From Denitratisoma oestradiolicum (GTDB lineage Bacteria > Pseudomonadota > Gammaproteobacteria > Burkholderiales > Rhodocyclaceae): a DNA stretch of 64,000 nt. The notes under the pieces are model-generated. The model did no database searches. It was not told the origin of the DNA and was given only the letters and a program-made list of their open reading frames with translations. The position numbers were made by a program, and so were the translations under genes. Shown piece by piece: positions 9,913 through 18,336 of this stretch (position 1 is the stretch's first letter; each line of letters begins with the position of its first letter). The stretch is from NCBI RefSeq assembly GCF_902813185.1, contig NZ_LR778301.1:1240001-1304000 (forward strand), read 5' to 3'.

Positions 9913-9971
9913 CGCGGATGGCGGTCCGGATGTGCCCGTGCCCGGACGTTCCTTATCGTACCTCGTTGACC

Positions 9972-10005
9972 CACGCTGCTTTCGGCCGAGGCTGAAGGCA
10001 GCGTG
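9972..10005 (+). terminator. Hairpin after molybdenum hydroxylase operon
   Basis: CACGCTGC pairs with GCAGCGTG. The stem extends imperfectly inward (CTTTCGG against CTGAAGG), giving about 13 paired bases with mismatches. No T-run follows. It lies 60 bases after the stop of the large subunit and is the likely operon end. Confidence 0.4.
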
Positions 10006-10119
10006 AGTTACTGCCGCAATTGGGAAGTGGGAACAGTTATATCCAAGTTCAGATTGCGCTCTGTTCCGCTGAAGGGTCAAGGCACGGGAGCACAAACTCA
10101 TGGAGCGCCTCGGCAGCAC

Positions 10120-10140
10120 ATAAGCGCAGCATGCGCTTAT
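10120..10140. promoter_or_regulatory. 9-bp inverted repeat upstream of chemoreceptor
   Basis: ATAAGCGCA, a 3-base spacer GCA, then TGCGCTTAT: a perfect dyad 92 bases before the chemoreceptor start. The size suits an operator for a dimeric regulator or a short RNA hairpin. No cognate regulator can be named. Confidence 0.35.
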
Positions 10141-10231
10141 CGCTGCGTGCACTGAATCGGCGCCTGGTGAGCGTCGCCGACATCGGCCGGTGAAGGGTTT
10201 GCGATAACTATTTCGAAATTGGAGGCGGGCA

Positions 10232-11887
10232 ATGTTCTTCGGGGTGCGGATTTCCCACCGTATTACTTATATCATCGTCATGTCGTGCGTGCTGTATGTC
10301 GTCGCTGCGGCAATCGGGTGGGCTGGCCTTCGGGCTGCAAGCCTGTCGCTGAAAGCCGTATACGAGGAACGCGCACTTCCCATGCAGAATCTGGCGCAGA
10401 TCGACGCCAACATCCGCGAGGACACGCTCAATATCCTGTTTGCGTTCGAAGGTGCGCCGGGGCGTCCGGCGGCCGGTTTGATGGACGATTCGCTCAGCAC
10501 CTTGACCGATGCAATCCGCAAAAACGAGGAGAGCTACAGTGCGCTGTGGACGCGTTATCTTTCCGGATTTCATCCGCCGGAAGAAAAGCAGCTTTCCGAT
10601 GATTTTGAGGCTAAGCATGCCGCATGGCTTGCCAAGCTCAAGGAAACGCGGCAGGCCATTGATGACCGCAAGCTCAACAATCCCGGCGTGGTGGCGAATT
10701 TCCTCTACGCGGTGCGCGAGGAGCGGCAAGCTGCGGTGGGCGCGTTGCAGAAACTCATCGCTTATCAGGCGCATTTTGCCAAGGACGAATATGAGCAGGC
10801 CGAGAAGCGCTACACCCTGAGCCGGATCATGCTAATGATCTTCTTCGGTGTTGGCCTCATGCTGATCGCCGGCCCGGCGATCATGACGTGGCGCCACATT
10901 ACCCGCAGCCTGCGCGAGGCTGGCGAAGCAGCGTCGGCAATCGCTGCCGGCGATCTGGTGCGACCGATCCCGAAAGCCGGCGACGATGAGGTCGGCGAAC
11001 TCATGAATAAACTCGGACAGATGCGAAATGCGCTGCATGAGTTGATTACCGCGATACGCCAGAACGTCGAAATCCTGAGTGCCGAGGCTGATGAACTTTC
11101 TGCTGCCGCGGCCGCTAGCGCGCAAGCCATCGAAAGTCAGACCCGCGCCGCCACGAGCATGGCTTCGGCCGTCGAGGATCTCTCCATCTCCATCGAACAA
11201 GTTGGAGCAAACGCGCACGAGGCTTATGCCGTGAGTCGGAACTCCAGCGTGCAGGCGGAGGAAGGCGGGCGCATCATCGACGAAACGGCCTGCGAAATGG
11301 AACAGGTGGCCGCCGCAGTCAACAAGAATTCTGACTCGATACGTGAGTTGGAAACGTTCTCCAGCCAGATATCCAGCATCGTCCAGGTCATCAAGGAAAT
11401 TTCTGATCAGACCAACCTGCTGGCCTTGAATGCGGCGATTGAAGCGGCGCGTGCCGGCGAACAGGGGCGCGGCTTCGCGGTCGTCGCCGACGAGGTGCGC
11501 AAGCTTGCGGAGCGTACGCGTACATCGACTCAGGAGATCGCCGGCATGATTGACAAAATTCAGGAGGGTACGCAAGGTGCTGTGCGCGACATGGAAGCGG
11601 GCGTCGCGCGCGTTGCCGATGGCGTACGCTTGGCTACGTGCGCGGGCGAGTCGGTTACGGCGATCCGAAATTCCGCAGAGCGGGCCGCACAAGTGGTGGA
11701 GGAAATTTCGCAGGCACTCAACAGCCAGTCCACTTCGGCGAAGGAGGTGGCGCGCAAGGTAGAGACCATTGCCCAGAGCACGGAAGAGAACAACACATCT
11801 GTGCAGAAGACGGCGGCCTTGGCACAACAACTGGCGGGCCTTTCGAACCAGCTTTCGCAGCTGGCCGGACGTTTCCAGGTAGCCTGA
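10232..11887 (+). CDS. Methyl-accepting chemotaxis protein
   Basis: A 551-residue chemoreceptor. The first membrane helix is at about residues 10-32. It is followed by a periplasmic helical sensor of about 150 residues (four-helix-bundle type), a second membrane helix at about 195-217, and a HAMP domain. The cytoplasmic signalling rod carries the conserved hairpin tip [21 protein letters not shown] near residue 390. There is no CheR-binding pentapeptide at the C-terminus, which ends GRFQVA. The ATG at 10232 follows GGAGGCGGG. No chemotaxis genes lie nearby, so it is an orphan receptor. Beside catabolic genes it may sense a substrate or its breakdown products (inference). Codons look less strongly C/G-ended than in the neighbouring hydroxylase genes. 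Confidence 0.95.
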   Translation: MFFGVRISHRITYIIVMSCVLYVVAAAIGWAGLRAASLSLKAVYEERALPMQNLAQIDANIREDTLNILFAFEGAPGRPAAGLMDDSLSTLTDAIRKNEESYSALWTRYLSGFHPPEEKQLSDDFEAKHAAWLAKLKETRQAIDDRKLNNPGVVANFLYAVREERQAAVGALQKLIAYQAHFAKDEYEQAEKRYTLSRIMLMIFFGVGLMLIAGPAIMTWRHITRSLREAGEAASAIAAGDLVRPIPKAGDDEVGELMNKLGQMRNALHELITAIRQNVEILSAEADELSAAAAASAQAIESQTRAATSMASAVEDLSISIEQVGANAHEAYAVSRNSSVQAEEGGRIIDETACEMEQVAAAVNKNSDSIRELETFSSQISSIVQVIKEISDQTNLLALNAAIEAARAGEQGRGFAVVADEVRKLAERTRTSTQEIAGMIDKIQEGTQGAVRDMEAGVARVADGVRLATCAGESVTAIRNSAERAAQVVEEISQALNSQSTSAKEVARKVETIAQSTEENNTSVQKTAALAQQLAGLSNQLSQLAGRFQVA

Positions 11888-12019
11888 GGACAAGTGCTTG
11901 CTGTCGTCGTCAATGCTGCGCAAACGTGCCAGGCCTGCGCTTGACCGGATTCCGATTCTCGATAGGGCGACGCGGGTAGTGCCTGTTTCACCTGCGTCAG
12001 CCTTCGGTCCCTGATATTT

Positions 12020-13015
12020 CTAGCGTCGGGACAGCGTGGCCGACGGAAGTTCGCCGAAGAGGTTGCGATAGGCGCGCGCGAGCGCGCTGCCGTTGTAGAA
12101 GCCCCAGCGGGCCGCCACATCGCCGACGGAGCAACTGCCGGGCTGGGCGGCACGCAAGGCGTCATGGATACGGTAAAGGCGGAATTGCTTGAGGTAGGTG
12201 ACCGGCCCGACTCCGAATTGCTCGATGAAGCCATATTGCAGGGTACGCAGGGAAACGCCTGTGGCCCGCACAAGATCCAGCATCCCGATCTCCTCGGTGC
12301 AATGGGCATCGATGTAGTCGAGGGCCCGGGCCACATAGGCCTGCCGATTGGGACTGGCCAGTGCCGTAGAGGCGCGTGGCGCGTCCTGTTGCGACAGCAG
12401 CAGGGAGAGCAGCAGGGTTTCCTCCAGGGATCGGGTGGTCAGGCCCCGGCTGAACGCCGAGTCTGCGTCGACACTTTCCTGGCAGATGACGCCCAGGGCA
12501 TTGGCAAAGCTGCGGCCGCTGCCCTTGGTCAGACTCATCAGTGGCTTGATTTGCATGCTGTGGATTTCCAGCCCCGGCTGGGCAGTGCGGGCCAGACTCT
12601 TGAGCTTTTCGGCGGGGACGGATAGCACCAGGGCGAGGCAGTCCTCGCTCCATGAGGTGTCGAGGCAGTCCTGGGGTACATACACCAGGGCGGTGCCAGG
12701 TGTGGCCATGACTTCGACATTGCGGGCATGGCCGATCAGATGGCCCCGCAATGGCACCATGATCTGGTAGGAATGGATCGGTTGGGACGTGACATGGACG
12801 GCCGCGCCATGCTGCACGCCGAACAGGTGGCCCAGGTTCATGGCGACATGACTGATGCGGATATCTGCTGGAGAGCATTTCGCGCAGAGGCTGATGTGGC
12901 GGGGTTCAACGAGATCGCTTACGGTTTGCTCCACCAGCATGAGATCGGCACCACGCAGCTTGGTGGCGACGCCCATGGGGAAACCATCGATACCCGGAAT
13001 AATGCTTTGTGACAT
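12020..13015 (-). CDS. AraC-family transcriptional regulator
   Basis: A 331-residue regulator. An AraC_binding_2-type sensor domain (about residues 30-210) carries a cupin-like core (IHSYQIMVPLRGHLIG, GTALVYVPQDCLDTSW). The C-terminal double helix-turn-helix includes VGDVAARWGFYNGSALARAYRNLFGELP. The start has GGAGAGC upstream. It is convergent with the chemoreceptor and upstream of nothing on its own strand for 1 kb. Likely targets are the oxidation genes to its right or the hydroxylase to its left, by proximity only. It shares domain type with the regulator at 21262-22266 but the two are clearly different in sequence. Confidence 0.9.
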   Translation of the reverse strand: MSQSIIPGIDGFPMGVATKLRGADLMLVEQTVSDLVEPRHISLCAKCSPADIRISHVAMNLGHLFGVQHGAAVHVTSQPIHSYQIMVPLRGHLIGHARNVEVMATPGTALVYVPQDCLDTSWSEDCLALVLSVPAEKLKSLARTAQPGLEIHSMQIKPLMSLTKGSGRSFANALGVICQESVDADSAFSRGLTTRSLEETLLLSLLLSQQDAPRASTALASPNRQAYVARALDYIDAHCTEEIGMLDLVRATGVSLRTLQYGFIEQFGVGPVTYLKQFRLYRIHDALRAAQPGSCSVGDVAARWGFYNGSALARAYRNLFGELPSATLSRR

Positions 13016-13403
13016 GTGATGTGCTCTCCACCGCGGAGCATGGCTCCGTTAGCAAGCGCTGTCGCTCAGTGCCGGCCCGGACGTGGTTCTTACCCTCCGC
13101 ATGTCGAGCAAGCTACTGTCGATCGGCGCCATCGGCATGCCTGTGCACGTACTGATCGATGACTGGCGGCGCAATGGGGGCGAGCATACCCGCACTCTCT
13201 GCTCGGTGCCACCGGTCAGGGAGCGCTAAAGGACAACAGCGCGCTATGACAGGATTAACGTGGAACGCGGAATAATCTTGTGAAACATCACAATCGTCCC
13301 CCTCGTCACCCCGGCGCAGGCCGGGGTCCAGATCGGCGGCCCACTGGATTCCAGCCTACGCCGGAATGACAGGCATCAGGGATGGCCCCTGCCGCCATGC
13401 GCG
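13016..13403. other. Intergenic region, regulator promoter side and repeat
   Basis: Between the AraC gene and the alcohol dehydrogenase 3' end. The left 245 bases presumably hold the AraC promoter, and I see no clear elements there. A 42-codon frame at 13101-13229 has no ribosome-binding site and no recognisable family. The right part is a composite repeat described separately. Confidence 0.5.
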
Positions 13404-13407
13404 TTAG
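13261..13407 (-). repeat. REP-like composite repeat, copy 1
   Basis: Contains two palindromic units, GTCACCCCGGCGCAGGCCGG and GGATTCCAGCCTACGCCGG followed by AATGAC. On the minus strand these follow a block reading CTAACGCGCATGGCGGCAGG. The same block plus palindrome occurs at 27549-27720 and 49315-49383. The outer flank (GAACGCGGAATAAT here) is also similar to that of the 49-kb copy. The TAA stop of the alcohol dehydrogenase lies inside the block. Confidence 0.75.
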
Positions 13408-14432
13408 CCCGCCGTGACGACCACCTTGCCGATGACCTCGCCGGCCTCCATCAGGCGATGGGCCTCGGCCAGCTCCTCGAACGGAATCGTCGCGCCGACG
13501 AGGGGCTTGAAGCGTCCGGCATTCAACTGCTTGCCGGCGGCGAAAGCGTCTTCCATCGTTCCGAGCCGGGAGCCCAGTATCTGCACCTGCTTCACGAACA
13601 TCTGGGTGATGTTCATGCGCGCGTCGTCGCCGCTGGTGGCGCCGGCGCTGACGATGCGGGCGCCGGACGCGGCCAGCGCCAAGCTGCGCTCCCATGTCGC
13701 CTGGCCGATGTGCTCGAAGACGACCGTCGCTCCCTCGCCGCCCGTGAACTCAAGCACGCGCTCGACAAGGTCGGGGCTGCTGTGATCGAGCATGAGGTCG
13801 GGACCGAGACGCCGCAGCACATCGAGCTTGCGCGCGCTGCCCGCGCTGGCGATCACCGTGGCACCGGCCAGATGCGCGATCTCGATGGCCGCGCTGCCGA
13901 GGCCGCTGGTGCCGGCCCAGACGAACACGACATCGTCCGCCGTGAGCCGCGCCTTGCCCATCAGCATTTGCCAGGCCGTGATGTAGGTGTTCGGGAAGCA
14001 GGCGGCATCAACGTCGGAAACCTGTGGCGAAAGTTTCACCGCCTGCACGGCGGGAATCGCCACCAGTTCGGCATAGGCGCCATTGAAGACCGTAAAGTGC
14101 GGGCAGTACTGGGGCCGGCCGCGCACGCAGTAGCGGCAGCGGCCACAGGGAATATACGGATTGGCGGTGACGCGCTCGCCGATGGCGAATCCTTCGACCG
14201 CGCCGCCCATTCCGACAATTTCGCCGGAGATGTCGATGCCGAGGATCGCCGGCAGTTCGACGCGATAGGCCGGATGGGGGTGTCCTTTGCGTATCCAGAC
14301 ATCGCGATGATTGACCGTCGTGGCGCGCATGCGCACGAGGATGTCGCCGGGCCCTGGTGTCGGCTCGGCCACTTCCTCGACGCGCAGGACCTCCGGGCCG
14401 CCGTGCTGATGCATGCGTACGGCGCGCATCAT
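13404..14432 (-). CDS. Zinc-type alcohol dehydrogenase / quinone oxidoreductase-like
   Basis: A 342-residue medium-chain dehydrogenase. The GroES-like domain has the structural zinc cysteines CGRCRYCVRGRPQYC (about residues 93-107). The Rossmann domain has GTSGLGSAAIEIA. The catalytic-zinc region reads TVNHRDVWIRKGHP, so the usual first Cys ligand is Asn or His-like; the enzyme may lack catalytic zinc and be closer to quinone oxidoreductases. The start ATG at 14432 overlaps the TGA of the Rid gene (ATGA), so translation is coupled. The stop codon falls within an intergenic repeat block, suggesting the last residues were supplied by the repeat. Substrate unknown. Confidence 0.85.
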   Translation of the reverse strand: MMRAVRMHQHGGPEVLRVEEVAEPTPGPGDILVRMRATTVNHRDVWIRKGHPHPAYRVELPAILGIDISGEIVGMGGAVEGFAIGERVTANPYIPCGRCRYCVRGRPQYCPHFTVFNGAYAELVAIPAVQAVKLSPQVSDVDAACFPNTYITAWQMLMGKARLTADDVVFVWAGTSGLGSAAIEIAHLAGATVIASAGSARKLDVLRRLGPDLMLDHSSPDLVERVLEFTGGEGATVVFEHIGQATWERSLALAASGARIVSAGATSGDDARMNITQMFVKQVQILGSRLGTMEDAFAAGKQLNAGRFKPLVGATIPFEELAEAHRLMEAGEVIGKVVVTAG

Positions 14433-14830
14433 GCTTCTCCGGCCACGACTGCCGTGCACTCGATCTCGATCAGCAGTCCGGTCACCGCCAGGCCGGTGAC
14501 GCCCAGGATGGTCTGGGGCGGATTGGCTGCGCCGCCGGTCACGGCGTCGATTGCGCGGGCGATGGTTTCGTAGGCAGTCGGTTGGAGGGTGTAAATCGTG
14601 CGGCGGACGATGTCGTCCCAACCGACGCCCGCCGCATCCATCGCAATCTTGACGTTGTTCATGGCGGCGACGGTCTGCGCATAAAGATCATCGCCTCCGA
14701 CCAGGCCGAACTGTGGATCAAGGGCCACCTGGCCGGCCAGGAACACCAGACGATCGCCACGCGCCACGGCGATATGACTGAATCCCGGTGCCGGATGCAA
14801 GGCGGCTGGATTGTATAGCTCACGAACCAT
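14429..14830 (-). CDS. Rid family (YjgF/YER057c/UK114) protein
   Basis: A 133-residue Rid-fold protein with the typical GDRLVFLAGQVALDP and VKIAMDAAGVGWDDIVRRTIY segments. Archetypal RidA deaminates reactive enamines and imines using a conserved arginine in a P(A)RT motif. Here the matching site reads PPQT, so that arginine is glutamine, which places it in a non-RidA subgroup whose activity differs or is unknown. The ATG at 14830 has GAGGAGA upstream; a more distal in-frame start lacks one. It lies between the FAD oxidase and the dehydrogenase and overlaps the latter. A role in clearing an imine made by the operon is an attractive but unproved idea. Confidence 0.88.
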   Translation of the reverse strand: MVRELYNPAALHPAPGFSHIAVARGDRLVFLAGQVALDPQFGLVGGDDLYAQTVAAMNNVKIAMDAAGVGWDDIVRRTIYTLQPTAYETIARAIDAVTGGAANPPQTILGVTGLAVTGLLIEIECTAVVAGEA

Positions 14831-14892
14831 GGCAATTCTCCTCGAACGACGACATACCAACGCAATCGATGTTGCAAGGGCTGGACGATCTG

Positions 14893-16389
14893 CTAGCTGT
14901 GTCCCAGATAGCTATGGAACACGCTGTTCGGGTCGTACTGCTTGCGCAACTTCTGCAATCGCTTCCAGTTGGCCTCGGTGAAGCACTGGCGGTAGCGGTC
15001 CGGGTTCAGGCGCCCCTCCACCTCGTTCACGTAATGGCCCTCCGCGTACTTGTCCAGCAGGGGGATGTTCCTGCCCAGCCAGTCGTACATGCGCGGATCG
15101 TCCTGTTCCTCGTCCCAGATGGCGTAGGCGCCCACGTAGCAGTCCGCGGCCCAGGAGAAGCAGGCATCGGGACGGGGCTTGGTGGCCATGTTGAAGGAGG
15201 CCAGCACATGACAATCCTTGGTGGGCGCGTTGCGGAAATGCTCCGCCACCGCCTCCAGGGCCTTGCCACCCTGGTTGGTCAGCACATTGTCCACCGCATA
15301 GCGGGCGCAGCGGCCGGCCGGATCGTTGAGGCTGAAATAGCGCTCGTACAGGCCCTCGAAGCTGAAGGGCTGATTCTCCATTTTGACCAGGCACTTGCTG
15401 GCGAGGTCGGAACTGGCGAAGGGCTTCAGGGCTTCCAGAGACTTCTGCTCGCTGTCCTCGAAGACAAAGGCGGTGAAGAATACGATCTTGGATTTTTCCG
15501 GCGGCGCATCGAAGGGAACCTCCGGGTGATGCATCAGCACGGTGATCAGCTCCACCCGCTCGACAGGGTTCTCCTTGCGGATCCTGTCCAGGGTGGCATT
15601 CACCATTTCCAGTTGGGACAGGGGGAAGATGTAGGAACTGGCCAGGATGGATTTGGGTGCCGGATAGAGTTGCAGATGCAGGCGGGTGACGACGCCGAAG
15701 AAACCGGGGCCGACGCCGCGCACCGCCCAGTACAGGTCCGGGTGTTCCTTGGCCGAGACATGGCGCAGCTGGCCGTCGGCGGTGACCACGTCGGCACCGA
15801 CGATGGACAGGGTGGACACGCCGCCCCGCTGGGCGTAGTTCCAGCCGATGCCGCCTCCCAGGGTGAAGCCCCCCAGGCCCACCGAGGGACAATGGGGCAC
15901 CGGGAAGCTCAGGCCCTTCTCCCGGGCGGCGGTGACCAGTTCCAGGCTGCGCACGCCGGGCTGGATGGAAGCGATCTGTTTGCCTTCATCAATCCTGATC
16001 TCATCCATGGCGGAAAGGTCGATCAGCATGCCGCCATCCCGCAGGGAGGGGCCGCAGGAATTGTGGCCGCCGCTGCGGATGGCGATCCGCAACTTGTGCT
16101 GGGCAGCGTACTTGACCGCGGCGATGACGTCCTGCTCCGATTTGGCCTGGACGATCATGTCCGGGTAACGCTTGGGCTTGGACATGTGCCAGACCATGGA
16201 CTGGCGCCACATTTCATAGTTGGCATCCTGACGGCGGATGACCTTGCCGCTGACGCCGGGAAGGGTGAAGCGGGCCGGCTTGTCCGCCGCCAGGGCACGG
16301 GGCGCCCGCAGCACGTTGACCGCGCCCAGGGCCGTCAGCGCCACCAGTTGCTGAAGGGCCCGGCGGCGGGATGTCGATTTTTGGTTCAT
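14893..16389 (-). CDS. Tat-exported FAD-linked (berberine-bridge-like) oxidoreductase
   Basis: A 498-residue protein with a twin-arginine signal (SRRRALQQLVALTALGAV, cleavage near ALA-AD). The FAD_binding_4 domain includes IRSGGHNSCGPSL, where the histidine is the usual covalent FAD attachment site, and GLGGFTLGGGIGWNYAQRGG. The C-terminal BBE motif is NPDRYRQCFTEANWKRLQKLR. The second covalent cysteine of bicovalent members is not evident. The start at 16389 has GGGAGGA. It should act folded in the periplasm and may pass electrons to the cytochrome c encoded just upstream, as in vanillyl-alcohol-type or p-cresol-type dehydrogenase pairs (inference). Confidence 0.9.
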   Translation of the reverse strand: MNQKSTSRRRALQQLVALTALGAVNVLRAPRALAADKPARFTLPGVSGKVIRRQDANYEMWRQSMVWHMSKPKRYPDMIVQAKSEQDVIAAVKYAAQHKLRIAIRSGGHNSCGPSLRDGGMLIDLSAMDEIRIDEGKQIASIQPGVRSLELVTAAREKGLSFPVPHCPSVGLGGFTLGGGIGWNYAQRGGVSTLSIVGADVVTADGQLRHVSAKEHPDLYWAVRGVGPGFFGVVTRLHLQLYPAPKSILASSYIFPLSQLEMVNATLDRIRKENPVERVELITVLMHHPEVPFDAPPEKSKIVFFTAFVFEDSEQKSLEALKPFASSDLASKCLVKMENQPFSFEGLYERYFSLNDPAGRCARYAVDNVLTNQGGKALEAVAEHFRNAPTKDCHVLASFNMATKPRPDACFSWAADCYVGAYAIWDEEQDDPRMYDWLGRNIPLLDKYAEGHYVNEVEGRLNPDRYRQCFTEANWKRLQKLRKQYDPNSVFHSYLGHS

Positions 16390-16572
16390 GAGTTCCTCCC
16401 ATGACATGAAAATGGAGCTTTTCCGCCGGGTCGCCCCAAGGAAAAGCGGCACGCGCCGGAGGCGCAAACGGCAAACCCTTGCTACGGAGTTCCCCGTAAC
16501 ATCGAGAGCAGCGAGCCGACTCGAACCCCCCGGCGGGGGGCGAAGGGGGGCGAGCCTTTGAAAACGCAGTTT

Positions 16573-16911
16573 TCAATTGACGGTTTCGAAATAGGTCGCC
16601 AGGTTGGCGATGTCCTCGTCCGACAGGGGCTTGGCCATGGCATTCATGTTGGAATCCTTGCGTTCGCCGGAACGGAAGGCCTTGAGCTGCTTCTCGAGAT
16701 AGGCAGCCTTCTGGCCTTGCAGGTTCGGATACTGGGGGGCCTTGCCGATGCCGTCGGCGCCATGGCAGGCGACACAGCCGCCCACCTTGGACAGGGCGGC
16801 GGCGGCATTGCCGCCGGCCGCCAGTGCCACTGAGGCCACCGGGGCCAGCAGGCCCAGGAGGGCCGCCAGCATCCCGCGGCGGACGGTCATCAAACGATCA
16901 TGGGTGCGCAT
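16573..16911 (-). CDS. Periplasmic class I cytochrome c
   Basis: A 112-residue protein with a signal peptide (hydrophobic about residues 13-31). It has a single haem site CVACH (C46, C49, H50), and a methionine in the NMNAMAKPLSDEDIANLATYF region is the likely sixth ligand. The fold is that of short cytochrome c553/c4-half proteins. ATG 16911 has AGGAGGAAG upstream. It is encoded directly before the secreted FAD oxidoreductase and is the obvious electron acceptor for it. The two genes are separated by 183 bases, which I read as low-complexity G-rich spacer. Confidence 0.9.
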   Translation of the reverse strand: MRTHDRLMTVRRGMLAALLGLLAPVASVALAAGGNAAAALSKVGGCVACHGADGIGKAPQYPNLQGQKAAYLEKQLKAFRSGERKDSNMNAMAKPLSDEDIANLATYFETVN

Positions 16912-17219
16912 TGCAACACTTCCTCCTGTGATGGATGGTGCAATCGCATGAATCATGAATAGATCAAAACAATTTTTCATAGGTCTATCTCCCCTCCCAG
17001 CCGTCGTCCCGGCGTAGGCCGGGACCCAGTTTGCGCACCCAGAATCTGGATTCCGGCCTGCGCCGGAATGACGAGGGGCTTGGATTCCGGCCTGCGTCGG
17101 GACGACGAGGAGATTGGATTCCGGCCCCGGATCGGGTTCGGTGGAATGACGGTGCAGGTCTTACCTGATAGATTTCAATGATGAAAGCATTCATGCGATT
17201 GCTCTCCTGTGATGGATGC
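16912..17219. other. Intergenic region carrying a repeat cluster
   Basis: About 308 bases between the alcohol dehydrogenase stop and the cytochrome gene. It contains the REP-like cluster at 17003-17150, flanked by a 14-bp inverted repeat (16940-16953 and 17189-17202) and a 15-bp direct repeat (16923-16937 and 17204-17218). A short frame beginning MNAFIIEIYQV on the minus strand (ATG 17194) has a ribosome-binding site but runs into the repeats and is not called as a gene. Confidence 0.6.
16940..17202. repeat. REP-like cluster bounded by 14-bp inverted repeats, copy 2
   Basis: GCAATCGCATGAAT (16940-16953) is repeated inverted as ATTCATGCGATTGC (17189-17202). Between them are three tandem palindromic units of the TTCCGGCCTGCGCCGGAA type (17003-17150). 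The arrangement resembles a small non-autonomous element, but no transposase or clear target duplication is present. Some of the repeat lies in the leaders of genes, so selection on ribosome-binding sites may contribute. Confidence 0.55.
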
Positions 17220-18308
17220 TCAGGGACGGAGAATGGCTTTGACCACTCTGCCGCTCTCGGAGTCGCTGACCGCCTGGTTGATCTCGTCCAGGCTATAGAA
17301 CTTGACGATTTTTTCCAGGGGCAGCCGGCCGCTGCGATACAGGTCGATCAGCTTGGGAATGAAGTTGTCGGGCACGGCCTGGCCTTCGATGATGCCCATC
17401 ACCGTCCGGCCGAACATGATGCTGTTCATGTCGAGGGTCACTTCCGTGCCCAGGGGAGCGGCACCCACCAGGCCGCACACACCGGGTACCTTCAGGCTAT
17501 CCACCGCCTGGCGGAACACCGCCGGGATGGCCGTGCACTCCAGCGAGAAATCCATCCCGCCCAGTTTCTGGGCTTCCTCGACCACATTGACCTGGCTCGG
17601 GTCCAGGGTGTGGGAGGCGCCCAGTTCCAGGGCAATCCGGCGGCGCTCGGCATTGGGCTCCACGGCGACGATGGTGGTGCAGCCCACGGCGGCGGCAGCC
17701 ATCACGGCGGCCAGCCCCACCGAGCCGCAGCCGAAGATGGCGATGCTGGAGCCGGCGCCGGGCCGCAGGGCATTGATCACGGCGCCAGCCCCGGTGAGGA
17801 TGCCGCAACCCAGGGGTCCCAGCAGCTCCAGAGGCACGTCCTTGGGCACCTTCACCGTGTTGGCCTCGCTGGCCAGGGCATAGGCGGCGAAGGAGGACTG
17901 GTTGAAGAAGTTGGCGAAGATCGGTATGCCGTGCTGATGGACCGTGGCGGAGCCATCGCCCCGCACCCCGGCGAAGTTGCAGCCGAAGATATTGGCGCAA
18001 TGGGTCGGATCGCCGGCCTTGCAGGCGGAGCAATGGCCGCAGGCCCGGTAGCTCATCACCACATGGTCGCCGGGCTGGAGCTTGGTGACCCGCGCCCCGA
18101 CCTTTTCCACGACGCCCGAACCCTCGTGGCCGAAGACGGCGGGGAAGCGCACCGGATACAACTGGTCCCGGCCGATCATGTCGGTATGGCACACCCCGAC
18201 ACCGACCACGCGGACCAGCACTTCGTCGTCCCGCAACTCGGCAATCTCGACTTCGGAAATCTGGAACTTGCCGGATTTCTCATTGACGACGGCAGCCTTG
18301 GCTTTCAT
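17220..18308 (-). CDS. Zinc-dependent alcohol dehydrogenase (aryl/benzyl type)
   Basis: A 362-residue medium-chain dehydrogenase. The catalytic zinc region is GVCHTDMIGRDQ with GHEGSGVVEKVG. The four structural zinc cysteines are in CGHCSACKAGDPTHC. The NAD domain has IFGCGSVGLAAVMAA followed by an acidic residue (VEPN), which favours NAD+. Overall pattern and length fit benzyl-alcohol/aryl-alcohol dehydrogenases. The start has AGGAGGAG. It sits between the nitrilase-like gene (28-base gap) and the cytochrome gene. With the aldehyde dehydrogenase of the same operon it would convert an alcohol to the acid. Confidence 0.92.
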   Translation of the reverse strand: MKAKAAVVNEKSGKFQISEVEIAELRDDEVLVRVVGVGVCHTDMIGRDQLYPVRFPAVFGHEGSGVVEKVGARVTKLQPGDHVVMSYRACGHCSACKAGDPTHCANIFGCNFAGVRGDGSATVHQHGIPIFANFFNQSSFAAYALASEANTVKVPKDVPLELLGPLGCGILTGAGAVINALRPGAGSSIAIFGCGSVGLAAVMAAAAVGCTTIVAVEPNAERRRIALELGASHTLDPSQVNVVEEAQKLGGMDFSLECTAIPAVFRQAVDSLKVPGVCGLVGAAPLGTEVTLDMNSIMFGRTVMGIIEGQAVPDNFIPKLIDLYRSGRLPLEKIVKFYSLDEINQAVSDSESGRVVKAILRP

Positions 18309-18336
18309 ATTTTTTCTCCTCCTGTGATTCCTGGTT

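Larger units (their letters stand above)
9913..10231. other. Intergenic region with two inverted repeats
   Basis: About 320 bases without a gene. It holds an imperfect hairpin after the hydroxylase operon, with core CACGCTGC 9972-9979 pairing with GCAGCGTG 9998-10005, probably a weak terminator. It also holds a separate perfect 9-bp inverted repeat at 10120-10140. The second half should contain the chemoreceptor promoter, but I see no convincing -35/-10 or sigma-28 site. Confidence 0.6.

Noticed and set aside
7516..10152. An 878-codon open frame antisense to the molybdenum hydroxylase large subunit
   Set aside because: Same shadow effect; biased composition and no domain.
13101..13229. A 42-codon frame (MSSKLLSIGAIGMPVHVLIDDW..) between the AraC and dehydrogenase genes
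   Set aside because: It looks somewhat protein-like but has no ribosome-binding site, no family I recognise and no clear context. It could be a relic.
16985..17194. A small minus-strand frame starting MNAFIIEIYQV with a good ribosome-binding site
   Set aside because: After about 11 codons it reads through REP-like palindromes into Arg/Pro-rich sequence, so the start signal is more likely part of a repeated leader. A PqqA-like peptide was considered, but it lacks the Glu-x3-Tyr pattern.
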